A DNA stretch of 14,295 nt from Methanosphaera sp. rholeuAM130 (GTDB lineage Archaea > Methanobacteriota > Methanobacteria > Methanobacteriales > Methanobacteriaceae): the NCBI GenBank assembly GCA_003266065.1, contig MUZY01000105.1:1201-15495 (forward strand), in the 5' to 3' direction. Shown one piece after another: positions 6,793 to 14,048 of the stretch. The first letter of the stretch is position 1; every line of letters starts with the position of its first letter. The notes beneath the pieces were generated by a model, which was not told where the DNA came from, did not search any database, and saw nothing but the letters and a program-made list of their open reading frames with translations. The translations under genes and the position numbers were made by a program.

Positions 6793-8286
6793 TTAACTTC
6801 TTGGATGATAGTTGGGACTTTCATTGGTAATTGTTATGTCATGAGGATGACTTTCATTCATACCATTTGGAGTTATGTGAACCAGTTCTGCTTTTTCATG
6901 CATTTCCTTAATGGATTTTGCACCCACATAACCCATAGATGATTTTAAACCACCCATCAACTGGAATACAATCTGTTCTGCAGGTCCCTTATATGGAACA
7001 ACACCTTCAATTCCTTCAGGCACCAATTTTGTAGAGTTCATGTTACTTCCCGAGGTCTGGAAATACCTATCCTTACCGGCACCTACTCCACCGGTCATTG
7101 CACCCAATGAACCCATTCCACGATATTGTTTATATTTACGCCCGTTTCTAATAGTCATCTCACCCGGTGATTCGGTCGTACCTGCAAGGATACTTCCAAC
7201 CATAACAGCGTTAGCTCCAACGGCCAGTGCTTTTGCAACATCCCCCGAGTATCTTAGACCACCATCTGCTATAACAGGTATTCCATAATCTTCCGCAACA
7301 TCGGCAACACTTGAAACAGCACTCAGTTGAGGTACTCCTACTCCCGCTACGATTCTGGTTGTACATATTGATCCAGGACCAATACCCACTTTTATTCCAT
7401 CAATTTCAGCCTTTAACATGTCCTCTGCAGCTTTTCTTGTAGCGATGTTTCCCAGCAGCAAATCAGATTCAATGTTCTTGTTCATTTCTTTGGCCGAATT
7501 GATGATATCCGTCTTATGTCCATGTGCACTGTCTATTGCTATGATGTCTACACCCGCATCGCTTAATGCCATTGCCCTTTCCGTGTCGAATGGTCCGCAT
7601 GCAGCTGCAACCAGGTACCTTCCATGTTTATCCCTTACGGCGTTAGGATATTTCTTTCTTTCGAGAATATCCTTCATCGTTACTATACCCACAAGTTTTT
7701 TATCATCACTAACTACAGGCAATCTTTCAACCTTATTTTCATAAGCCAAGTCCAATGCCGTTTCTGTATCCGTATCCTCGGATATTGTTACCACATTATG
7801 TGTCATTGCATCAGAGACTTTTCTATCGGCAAATTTTCCCCTTAATGGTTTTATGTCCCTACGGCTGATAATACCCACTACAACATCATCTTCTGTTACA
7901 ACAGGAAGTCCGCTTACTCCTTCAATATCCATTATTTCCTGTGCCTGTGCTACTGTTTCATCGGGAGATATTGTAATTACTTCTTTTACCGTTAATTCAT
8001 TTGCAAATTTTACTTTACGTACTTCTTGAACTTCCTGTTCAATTGTCATATTTCGATGGATTACACCCAATCCACCTTGACGTGCTAATGCTATCGCCAT
8101 TTGAGATTCCGTTACAGTATCCATTGCCGAACTTACAACAGGTATGTTCAAACTGTAGTTTGTGGATACGTTTGTATTTAACGTTACATCTTTAGGTTCT
8201 ATACATGATAAACCGGGTTTTATCAAAAAATCGTCAAATGTATAAGTATCTTCTGCTTTTGTTAACTTATCTGTAAATTTACTCAT
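6793..8286 (-). CDS. guaB: IMP dehydrogenase
   Basis: The enzyme oxidises IMP to XMP with NAD+, the committed step to GMP. At 497 residues it has the full family architecture: a TIM barrel split by two CBS domains at about 98-150 and 158-210 (regulatory nucleotide binding). The barrel holds PVVSSAMDTVTE (49-60), the catalytic loop GPGSICTTR (303-311) with Cys308 as nucleophile, ADGGLRYSGD (340-349), GSILAGTTESPGE (364-376) and the mobile flap YRGMGSLGAM (388-397). The C-terminal end is complete. The start at 8286 has AGAGGGG five bases upstream. It follows mfnB by 75 bases and may have its own promoter. Nothing is missing or truncated. Confidence 0.97.
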   Translation of the reverse strand: MSKFTDKLTKAEDTYTFDDFLIKPGLSCIEPKDVTLNTNVSTNYSLNIPVVSSAMDTVTESQMAIALARQGGLGVIHRNMTIEQEVQEVRKVKFANELTVKEVITISPDETVAQAQEIMDIEGVSGLPVVTEDDVVVGIISRRDIKPLRGKFADRKVSDAMTHNVVTISEDTDTETALDLAYENKVERLPVVSDDKKLVGIVTMKDILERKKYPNAVRDKHGRYLVAAACGPFDTERAMALSDAGVDIIAIDSAHGHKTDIINSAKEMNKNIESDLLLGNIATRKAAEDMLKAEIDGIKVGIGPGSICTTRIVAGVGVPQLSAVSSVADVAEDYGIPVIADGGLRYSGDVAKALAVGANAVMVGSILAGTTESPGEMTIRNGRKYKQYRGMGSLGAMTGGVGAGKDRYFQTSGSNMNSTKLVPEGIEGVVPYKGPAEQIVFQLMGGLKSSMGYVGAKSIKEMHEKAELVHITPNGMNESHPHDITITNESPNYHPRS

Positions 8287-8291
8287 ATTTT

Positions 8292-8336
8292 CCCCTCTAT
8301 CTAAATATCAAATTATTCTATGAATCTAATATATTA
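8292..8336 (-). promoter_or_regulatory. Possible guaB promoter and ribosome binding site
   Basis: On the minus strand a TATA-like box TAATATATT (8328-8336) is followed about 30 bases later by AGAGGGG (8292-8298), five bases before the ATG. Transcription would start near 8306-8310, giving a leader of about 20 bases. This suggests guaB can be expressed apart from mfnB. Confidence 0.45.
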
Positions 8337-8361
8337 CTATTATTTTTATTAAAAGAAATAA

Positions 8362-9066
8362 TTAAATGTTATCCTTTAAATCTTTTACCAATCTACTGTC
8401 AATATGTCCCATGTTTCTATCTCCACCTGAACATACGCATCCGCGTACACCCATTATGTCACAACCGAGTTCTTTGAGCAGTCCTATATGGCTTTGATTT
8501 ACACTTCCAGCCAGTGCAACCTTAAGATTATAACTATGGGCATCATCTGCAAAATCGGCTAAATCATCCCTGGATTGATAGTCGGTCAAAGTCCTTCCAT
8601 CCTTAACATATGTATCCAACATTGCCACGTCACAACCGGAATCTCTTGCAACTTCTATAATGTCCCTTGAGGATACGGAACTTATATTATAATAATCAGC
8701 ATATCCACATGCCACCACGGTAATGTTATCATCATAAGACTTGACACTTTTTACGACTGCATCCATCACCTCTTTTGCCTGATTATAATCATGTGTCCCA
8801 TATAATCCGACTTTAACATAATCGGAACCAGAAACTACACAGCCCAAGGCCGCCAACGATACAGTACCCGGTTTATAATCAACGTCACCTACTGTTGTAC
8901 TGATAACTTTGGATTTGTTAACATATTGACTTATCTCTTTAATAATCCATGGAAAATTAGCACCTAATGAGCCTTCCTTTGGATTTTTTATATCAAGGAT
9001 GTCTACTCCACCCTTTAATGCTTCTTTAGATTCCGCCAAATTAATTGCACTAACCAATAATTCCAT
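8362..9066 (-). CDS. mfnB: (5-formylfuran-3-yl)methyl phosphate synthase
   Basis: MfnB condenses two glyceraldehyde-3-phosphate molecules to make the furan ring precursor of methanofuran, the first C1 carrier in methanogenesis from CO2. The 234-residue length is typical. It is a TIM-barrel, class-I-aldolase-like enzyme. Lys27 in DILDIKNPKEGSLGA, Lys85 in YVKVGLYG, and Asp151 and Lys155 in MLDTYVKDG sit at the positions I recall for active-site residues in the M. jannaschii enzyme. Other blocks are STTVGD (56-61), LAGSVN (185-190) and GVRGCVCSGGDRN (206-218), the last with three cysteines close by counting Cys202. The ribosome binding site AAGGTGA (9071-9077) lies just before the start. It is separated from the pheS operon by T-runs, and guaB lies downstream. 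Confidence 0.94.
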   Translation of the reverse strand: MELLVSAINLAESKEALKGGVDILDIKNPKEGSLGANFPWIIKEISQYVNKSKVISTTVGDVDYKPGTVSLAALGCVVSGSDYVKVGLYGTHDYNQAKEVMDAVVKSVKSYDDNITVVACGYADYYNISSVSSRDIIEVARDSGCDVAMLDTYVKDGRTLTDYQSRDDLADFADDAHSYNLKVALAGSVNQSHIGLLKELGCDIMGVRGCVCSGGDRNMGHIDSRLVKDLKDNI

Positions 9067-9089
9067 TTAATCACCTTTAAACTTAAATA

Positions 9090-9137
9090 AAAAAAAATAA
9101 TTTATCACTCGAAAAAAACTTTGAAAAAATAAAGAGT
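9090..9137 (-). terminator. Oligo-T terminator of the citG-like/pheS operon
   Basis: On the minus strand, after the 49-residue gene, come CTCTTTATTTTTTC, AAAGTTTTTTTCG and a further run of eight T. Together they look like a strong archaeal termination zone ahead of mfnB. A promoter for mfnB must lie in or near the same AT-rich stretch, but I cannot pick a convincing box. Confidence 0.5.
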
Positions 9138-9155
9138 GTGATTATTGAAATTAGA

Positions 9156-9305
9156 TTACAATACCTTTAATTCTTTAAGTAAAAAATCCCTTTCCTTTTT
9201 TAGACTTTCTATTTTTTCCTTATTTTCATCCTTATTTTCCTTTTCAAGTACAGTTATTGTATTTGTAATTGCTTCTAAGTTCAGTTCTAATGAATTTATA
9301 ACCAT
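9156..9305 (-). CDS. Small coiled-coil protein downstream of pheS
   Basis: This 49-residue ORF is highly charged. Residues 4-20 are hydrophobic/polar helix (NSLELNLEAITNTITVLE), 21-40 are dominated by Lys, Glu and Asp, and 41-49 return to a Leu-rich helix (FLLKELKVL). Spacing of Leu and Ile suggests one or two helices forming a coiled coil. The strongest sign that it is real is GGAGGT (9313-9318), a near-perfect ribosome binding site seven bases before the ATG and only a few bases past the pheS stop. The gene starts 15 bases after pheS ends, so it should be co-translated with it. I do not recognise a family. It could bind PheS/PheT or be an unrelated small regulator. No signal peptide, membrane segment or metal motif is seen. 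Confidence 0.75.
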   Translation of the reverse strand: MVINSLELNLEAITNTITVLEKENKDENKEKIESLKKERDFLLKELKVL

Positions 9306-9312
9306 GATAATA

Positions 9313-9318
9313 ACCTCC
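9313..9318 (-). promoter_or_regulatory. Strong ribosome binding site of the 49-residue gene
   Basis: GGAGGT on the minus strand, seven bases before the ATG at 9305 and three bases after the pheS stop. It is among the strongest Shine-Dalgarno matches in the window and is the main evidence that the short ORF is translated. Confidence 0.75.
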
Positions 9319-9320
9319 AA

Positions 9321-10874
9321 TCAGAATGATTTAATATTCTTTGTGACCGGCAATTTTCTTAACCAGCCGATATCACTTTGATATAACATACGTATATCCT
9401 CGATACCGTAGCGCATCATCGCCAGTCTTTCTATTCCAAGACCAAATGCAGCTACCTGCGTTTTGATTCCCAGTGGCTCTAAAACTTCTGGCCTGAACAT
9501 TCCAGACCCACCCAGTTCCATCCAACTTTTCTTTTCAGGAACATAAATCTCAGATTCAATAGACAAGTAGGTGTATGGGAAGTATGCCGGTCTGAAACGT
9601 ACCTTGAATCCCAATTTTCTATAGAATTCCTTAAGTATTCCAAGCAAGTTTTTAAAGCTCATGTCATCTCCAGCGACTATTCCTTCCACCTGATGGAATT
9701 CAGGCAAGTGCTTATAGTTTATTGTTTCTCGTCTGAATACTCTTCCAACTGAAAACATCTTTAAAGGAGGCTGATTTTCTGACAGATACCTTACTGACAA
9801 ACCGGTCGTGTGTGTTCTCAAGACCATCTGTCTAGCCACATCCTCATTCCAGGTGTATTTCCAACCTTCAGACCCCGTGTTTCCACCATGTTCATGTTCA
9901 GCCCTTGTCTTATCAACCAATTCCTGATTAGGCAATGTTGCAGTTCTAGGATTGCTTACGTAGAATGTGTCCTGCATTTCACGTGCCGCATGATCCTGTG
10001 GCTGGAACAACATGTCAAAGTTCCAAAATGCGGATTCAAGAATGTTTCCTTTTGCCTCGTCAAATCCCATGTCGATGAAAATATCCCGTATCTCTTCGAT
10101 TGTTTGCTGCAGTGGATGTATTTTACCTGGATAATTATTAGGGGTTGACGTGTTTATGTCATATCCACGGTAGTGAAGATTCTTCCAGGATCCTGTTTTT
10201 AATTGTTCATGCGTCAGTTGAGTTGCTTCATCTTGAATTGTAAATCCCTTATCCAGAATTTCTTTTCCCTTATCGGTTAATTTGAACTTGAATTCCTGTC
10301 TTGTTTTAATATCGAAGAGTCCTTTTCTTCTATTGAATTCACTTCGGACATCATCAAATTCTTCAGGTATCTCTTCGGCAAGAACTTCTTGTTTGTCAAG
10401 AAGGAAATTCAGGAATTTGACCTGAGCCAACTCACCTATATCAACGTTTTTTCCTTCATCGGTTATGCTTAATTTACCTTTATCCATCTTTGCCCATTTG
10501 TTACGCATCAGGGTACCGATTGCGAAGTTCATTTGAGCTTTGCTAACACCGGATTTTTGAATAACGTCCCCCATTGACACTTCATCATTGCCCTCTTTGG
10601 AAAAGTCCTGTAATGCTTCGAGGATTCTGTGTTCCGGAAGTCCGTTTAATGCATAATCCTTACCTTCTTCGGATAGACTTATCGTATCAATGGATTTTTT
10701 ATCAACAGTAATGATGCCTTTAATTTCGAGCATACCTGCAGCACTGGTTACTGCTTTAAACGGCATGTCCTCTTCTTGTGCTATTTCTTCGGGTGTTGCA
10801 TCATTATTTTTTTCAAGCCCGTCCAAAAATTTCTTTTCATATAAATGTAATTCATTAATTATTTTATCTATCAT
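9321..10874 (-). CDS. pheS: Phenylalanyl-tRNA synthetase alpha subunit
   Basis: PheS is the catalytic subunit that, with PheT, charges tRNA-Phe. It has 517 residues, the long archaeal/eukaryal form. Residues 1 to about 215 hold several winged-helix-like units (for example SLSEEGKDYALNGLPE and SITDEGKNVDIGELA). The class II core follows: motif 1 at 253-271 (HPLQQTIEEIRDIFIDMG), FQPQDHAAREMQDTF (290-304), motif 2 at 377-398 (GRVFRRETINYKHLPEFH), and motif 3 at 475-487 (AAFGLGIERLAMM). The ELGGSGMFRPE block (453-463) contributes to the phenylalanine site. The ribosome binding site GGGGG lies about ten bases upstream. It begins 29 bases after the CitG-family gene and is followed by the 49-residue gene. 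pheT is not in the window. Confidence 0.96.
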   Translation of the reverse strand: MIDKIINELHLYEKKFLDGLEKNNDATPEEIAQEEDMPFKAVTSAAGMLEIKGIITVDKKSIDTISLSEEGKDYALNGLPEHRILEALQDFSKEGNDEVSMGDVIQKSGVSKAQMNFAIGTLMRNKWAKMDKGKLSITDEGKNVDIGELAQVKFLNFLLDKQEVLAEEIPEEFDDVRSEFNRRKGLFDIKTRQEFKFKLTDKGKEILDKGFTIQDEATQLTHEQLKTGSWKNLHYRGYDINTSTPNNYPGKIHPLQQTIEEIRDIFIDMGFDEAKGNILESAFWNFDMLFQPQDHAAREMQDTFYVSNPRTATLPNQELVDKTRAEHEHGGNTGSEGWKYTWNEDVARQMVLRTHTTGLSVRYLSENQPPLKMFSVGRVFRRETINYKHLPEFHQVEGIVAGDDMSFKNLLGILKEFYRKLGFKVRFRPAYFPYTYLSIESEIYVPEKKSWMELGGSGMFRPEVLEPLGIKTQVAAFGLGIERLAMMRYGIEDIRMLYQSDIGWLRKLPVTKNIKSF

Positions 10875-10903
10875 TAACTTATTTTCCCCCTACTTTTTTT
10901 ATT

Positions 10904-11833
10904 TTATAAACCACTTTGTGAATATTTATCAATCAAACTTACAAATATAGAAGCCGCGGTAAAATCGGCAGTTGTTCCAGGATTATATTTATTTTCATGC
11001 AAGTATTCATCAAATTTGTTTAATGATTCCAGTCGTTCAGGCGTCTGAATATCGGTGGTATCAAGAATTTCTTTAGCTCTTTTGGAAATGTCTTCAGACA
11101 CTTCTTCACCGTATTTTCTTGAAATCAGAGTATCATTAGTTGTTGATAATATTTCCAAATAGGTTTCTATTGCCGAATCATTTAATGAATATTCATTCGA
11201 TAGCGTACTGTATGTGGGAAATCCTACTTTAAATATTACCGGTAATTTATTCGTTAATTCATATGATATCCTATCATACTTAGATGACATTTTTAATAAA
11301 TCGTATAAGTTTATATTATTATCTTTCAATTCATTAATGGTATTTGAATTATTTACATCATATTTTGACGTTTTATTGTCCATACCACCCGCTTTTGATA
11401 GAATTATTGCCTTTACAAAAGCTATTGCATCATCGACAACAGTATTTCTCATTAGAATATCTACCGCACTTGCCAGATATTCGATTGAGTCAATATTATC
11501 AAGTGTAGCGCAAGCTGCCCCTATTGGCATAAAGAGCAATGATATTCCCAAATTGGTATTGGTATTGACTAACCTATTCGTATCCTCTACACTTCCCAAT
11601 ATATTTTCTCCAATCCTTATTTCATTCAATAGGTTAGGATAATATTTAGACGTCTTATTGGCTACTTGTTCCAAGTGTCCCCTTATGCATACACTGCTTA
11701 TTAAAAAATCTTCATAGGACATGTTATCAAAGTCATGTGTCCTGTGAACATTACCCGGTTTAGGATAAGCACTGACTTCAAACAATGCTGCAATTTCACC
11801 CAATTTTCCTATGTCCTGAGAATTCAGATTCAT
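10904..11833 (-). CDS. CitG/MdcB-family (triphosphoribosyl-dephospho-CoA synthase-like) protein
   Basis: The family makes the triphosphoribosyl-dephospho-CoA prosthetic-group precursor from ATP and dephospho-CoA in bacterial citrate lyase and malonate decarboxylase systems. Matching blocks here are VSAYPKPGNVHRTHDFDNM (20-38), NTNLGISLLFMPIGAA (92-107) and PGTTADFTAASIFVSL (285-300). The middle (150-260) is Asn/Ser/Lys-rich and less conserved. No acyl carrier protein, lyase or decarboxylase gene is near, so the real reaction is unknown; a role in archaeal cofactor synthesis is inference. Two starts are possible: ATG 11857 and ATG 11833. I chose 11833 (309 residues), since GTGAT and GGAGG lie within the extra eight codons and the conserved helix begins just after it. 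It leads the operon with pheS, 29 bases downstream. Confidence 0.78.
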   Translation of the reverse strand: MNLNSQDIGKLGEIAALFEVSAYPKPGNVHRTHDFDNMSYEDFLISSVCIRGHLEQVANKTSKYYPNLLNEIRIGENILGSVEDTNRLVNTNTNLGISLLFMPIGAACATLDNIDSIEYLASAVDILMRNTVVDDAIAFVKAIILSKAGGMDNKTSKYDVNNSNTINELKDNNINLYDLLKMSSKYDRISYELTNKLPVIFKVGFPTYSTLSNEYSLNDSAIETYLEILSTTNDTLISRKYGEEVSEDISKRAKEILDTTDIQTPERLESLNKFDEYLHENKYNPGTTADFTAASIFVSLIDKYSQSGL

Positions 11834-11890
11834 ATACCTATCACATCCTCCAAGCATTTTGAAAGTTAATAAAAAAATATGAAATTAACC

Positions 11891-11915
11891 ATAATTTATT
11901 ATAATATAATTTATG
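11891..11915. promoter_or_regulatory. AT-rich shared promoter zone between divergent genes
   Basis: The segment around the palindrome TATTATAATA (11897-11906) can be read as a TATA-like box on either strand. On the minus strand it would start the CitG-family/pheS transcript near 11870-11880. On the plus strand it would start near 11930 for the small ORF at 11956. It was chosen by eye. Confidence 0.4.
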
Positions 11916-11955
11916 TAGTTAATAGATTATTAATATTCCGTTATTTTCCAAGTAT

Positions 11956-12090
11956 ATGGGACAAGTAGAGGTTAATCTAAGAAAACATTTAAAGGATTGT
12001 AAAAAGGATATGAAAAACTTTATCAAAAAAAGAGTCCTTGAATCTGCAGTCCAAAAAAAGGTTAGGAAAAAAATAGGGAATGAATGTTAA
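11956..12090 (+). CDS. Possible small basic protein, 44 residues
   Basis: The ORF begins MGQVEVNLRKHLKDC and ends KKVRKKIGNEC. It is strongly basic, with many Lys and Arg, two Cys (15 and 44) and a pattern of hydrophobic residues fitting an amphipathic helix (FIKKRVLESAVQKKV). This could be a nucleic-acid or ribosome-binding peptide, but I do not recognise a family. An AT-rich promoter-like zone lies 45-60 bases upstream. No ribosome binding site is visible, so the message would be nearly leaderless or weakly translated. Against it, the AAA-rich codons read as T-runs on the other strand, just where the convergent hemB needs a terminator, so part of the sequence may be terminator rather than gene. 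Only eight bases separate its stop from the hemB end. Confidence 0.42.
   Translation: MGQVEVNLRKHLKDCKKDMKNFIKKRVLESAVQKKVRKKIGNEC
12050..12075 (-). terminator. Oligo-T runs past the hemB stop
   Basis: On the minus strand CCCTATTTTTTTCC and CCTTTTTTTGG lie about 25-50 bases after the hemB stop, fitting an archaeal terminator. They overlap the possible small plus-strand ORF. Confidence 0.45.
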
Positions 12091-12098
12091 ACAACCGT

Positions 12099-13064
12099 TT
12101 ATTCAATACCCATTAACTGTGGAACAAAATAACTGATAATCATGTCTGCTCCGGCTCTTTTAATTGAAAGCAATGTTTCATCAAGCAAATCTTCAGTTAT
12201 ATATCCCTTTTCGATACCGGCCGTTATCATGGAATACTCGCCACTTACCTGGTAAGCGATTGTAGGCATTCTGAACTGCTGCTTGACTTCCCTCAACACG
12301 TCAAGATATGCCAAAGCGGGCTTGACTATGATTGCATCTGCCCCTTCATCAATGTCCATTGCAACTTCCACTAACGCTTCATTGAAATTTGCCGGATCCA
12401 TCTGATAGGATTTTCTATCACCGAAACTAGGTGCAGAATCGGCCGCTTCCCTAAACGGTGCATAATAAGTTGAGGCATACTTGGCCGCATAGGAGAATAT
12501 AGGTACGTTGAGATAGTCATTCGTATCCAATCCATCACGTATTGCCATTACACGTCCGTCCATCATATCACTAGGAGCTACCACATCCACTCCTGCATCA
12601 GCGTAACTGACAGCTATTTTAGAAAGGTAATCCAAAGTTTCATCATTCTGAACATATTCATCCCTGATGATACCGCAATGTCCGTGACTGGTATATTCAC
12701 ACATGCACACGTCACCCATCACAACGAGGTTTGTCTGTTCCTTTAGGGCTTTGATTGTCTGTTGAATGATACCATCCTTATCGTAGGCACTGCTTGCCAC
12801 CTCATCCTTATGGGCCGGTATTCCGAATAACAGTACTGAGGTTAATCCATTATCTTCGAGCAAACCTGCAAAATCAACTGCATCCTCAACGGAATACCTA
12901 TATTGACCAGGCATGGTACTGATTTCTTCAGGATTACCATTTTGTGCTTCTTCCTTAATGTATAACGGATAAATCAAATCGCTCATATCAACACTTGTTT
13001 CTTGAAACATAGCCCTTATCCTAGCATCACTTCTCATTCTTCTCATTCTTCTTATTGGAAACAT
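12099..13064 (-). CDS. hemB: Porphobilinogen synthase (delta-aminolevulinate dehydratase)
   Basis: HemB condenses two 5-aminolevulinate molecules into porphobilinogen, the pyrrole building block for F430, cobamides and sirohaem. The protein has 321 residues, a normal length. RRMRRM near the start (5-10) is the family arm. Zinc ligands are Cys120, Cys122 and Cys130 in DVCMCEYTSHGHCG, so this is the zinc-dependent type. Lys195 in SYAAKYASTYYAPFREA and Lys248 in IIVKPALAYLDV are the two Schiff-base lysines. YQVSGEYSMI (271-280) is the usual block near the active site. GGTGGT lies six bases before the ATG and supports the start. It follows speB by 55 bases on the same strand, so they may be co-transcribed. 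Confidence 0.97.
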   Translation of the reverse strand: MFPIRRMRRMRSDARIRAMFQETSVDMSDLIYPLYIKEEAQNGNPEEISTMPGQYRYSVEDAVDFAGLLEDNGLTSVLLFGIPAHKDEVASSAYDKDGIIQQTIKALKEQTNLVVMGDVCMCEYTSHGHCGIIRDEYVQNDETLDYLSKIAVSYADAGVDVVAPSDMMDGRVMAIRDGLDTNDYLNVPIFSYAAKYASTYYAPFREAADSAPSFGDRKSYQMDPANFNEALVEVAMDIDEGADAIIVKPALAYLDVLREVKQQFRMPTIAYQVSGEYSMITAGIEKGYITEDLLDETLLSIKRAGADMIISYFVPQLMGIE

Positions 13065-13119
13065 TTTATACCACCATTATTAAATTAGATTATTCTTTTA
13101 ATTAGATTATACTTGTTGC

Positions 13120-14004
13120 TTAATCCTGTAATGATAAAAAGTCATATATCACTTTAGCAGCATTGACACTCGTCAAATCACCTACCCTGTCAGATGCCAC
13201 TTCAACTACGTCCAATCCACAAACGTCCTTTGATGACAATACGTATATGATGTCCTCCAACATCATCGGAGTAAGTCCACAGGAAGCCGGCGTACCTACC
13301 GACGGGGCATAAGAGGGATCCAATACGTCGATGTCCACTGTTATATACACCGGTGAATTTATATCATTTAACTTGTCGAAGAGTTCTCCCGAATCCTTTT
13401 GTAGTTGATGGCTGCTAAAGTAAGTGATATCATCACATGCTTTTACATATTCATGCTCTTCATATTCTGCAGATCTGATACCTATTTGAATAATTTCTTT
13501 AGGATTCAATTCATGTACACGACGAAGTACGCTGGCATGTGAGCATTTTTCACCGAGATATTCATCCCGCATGTCAAAATGGGCATCCAAGTGAACGACC
13601 ACCAGATTTTCAAATAAATCAGGGTCATAATCATGCAATGCCCTTAAAATACCGTAAGTTATGGTATGTTCACCGCCAATCGTGATGGGCGTTAGATTCA
13701 TTTCCAACAATTCGTTTACAGTATTGTATATCATCTTATCAGTTTCCTGATAATTTCCGGGAACTGCCTGAACATCGCCTATATCATAAGATGTTGCCGT
13801 AACGGACGTGTCAAAACGCAGGTTATACTGCTCAAAATTATATGAAGCTTCCCTTACAGCCTTTGGACCATAACGAGCTCCTGACTTGTAGCTGGTTGTA
13901 CTGTCAAAACCAACACCCATTATGGAGTAGCCTTCATCGTATTCGTCATCATTGAATTCTTCACAAAAAGCAAATTTCATCATATTATCTGCATAAAAAA
14001 ACAT
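13120..14004 (-). CDS. speB: Agmatinase (ureohydrolase family)
   Basis: The enzyme hydrolyses agmatine to putrescine and urea, supplying polyamines. At 294 residues it has all the dimanganese ligands: His113 in GGEHT, Asp140, His142 and Asp144 in HLDAHFDMRDE (138-148), and Asp224 and Asp226 in VDIDVLDP (223-230). SGARYGPKAVREAS (41-54) and GTPASCGLT (237-245) are further family blocks, and Glu268 in VVEV is conserved. Agmatinase is favoured over arginase or guanidinobutyrase by archaeal context, but the side-chain pocket cannot be judged by eye. The start at 14004 has GTGGT about ten bases upstream; Met8 and Met9 are alternatives without a clear ribosome binding site. It precedes hemB. Confidence 0.88.
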   Translation of the reverse strand: MFFYADNMMKFAFCEEFNDDEYDEGYSIMGVGFDSTTSYKSGARYGPKAVREASYNFEQYNLRFDTSVTATSYDIGDVQAVPGNYQETDKMIYNTVNELLEMNLTPITIGGEHTITYGILRALHDYDPDLFENLVVVHLDAHFDMRDEYLGEKCSHASVLRRVHELNPKEIIQIGIRSAEYEEHEYVKACDDITYFSSHQLQKDSGELFDKLNDINSPVYITVDIDVLDPSYAPSVGTPASCGLTPMMLEDIIYVLSSKDVCGLDVVEVASDRVGDLTSVNAAKVIYDFLSLQD

Positions 14005-14036
14005 AACAAAATACCACTTTAATTATTTTTTTGATA

Positions 14037-14048
14037 ATTATATTTATA
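14037..14048 (-). promoter_or_regulatory. Possible TATA box for speB
   Basis: TATAAATATAAT on the minus strand would put the transcript start near 14015-14020, a short distance upstream of the GTGGT site. The rest of 14005-14295 is AT-rich and has no convincing gene; only a 21-codon plus-strand ORF (14079-14144) is seen. Confidence 0.45.

Noticed and set aside
9145..9381. 78-codon plus-strand ORF rich in Ser and Phe
   Set aside because: It is the opposite strand of the 49-residue coiled-coil gene and the pheS end; the Lys/Glu codons there read as Phe/Ser/Leu. The minus-strand gene has the ribosome binding site.
11214..11642. 142-codon plus-strand ORF
   Set aside because: It is antisense to the CitG-family gene, and no start signal or recognisable domain is present.
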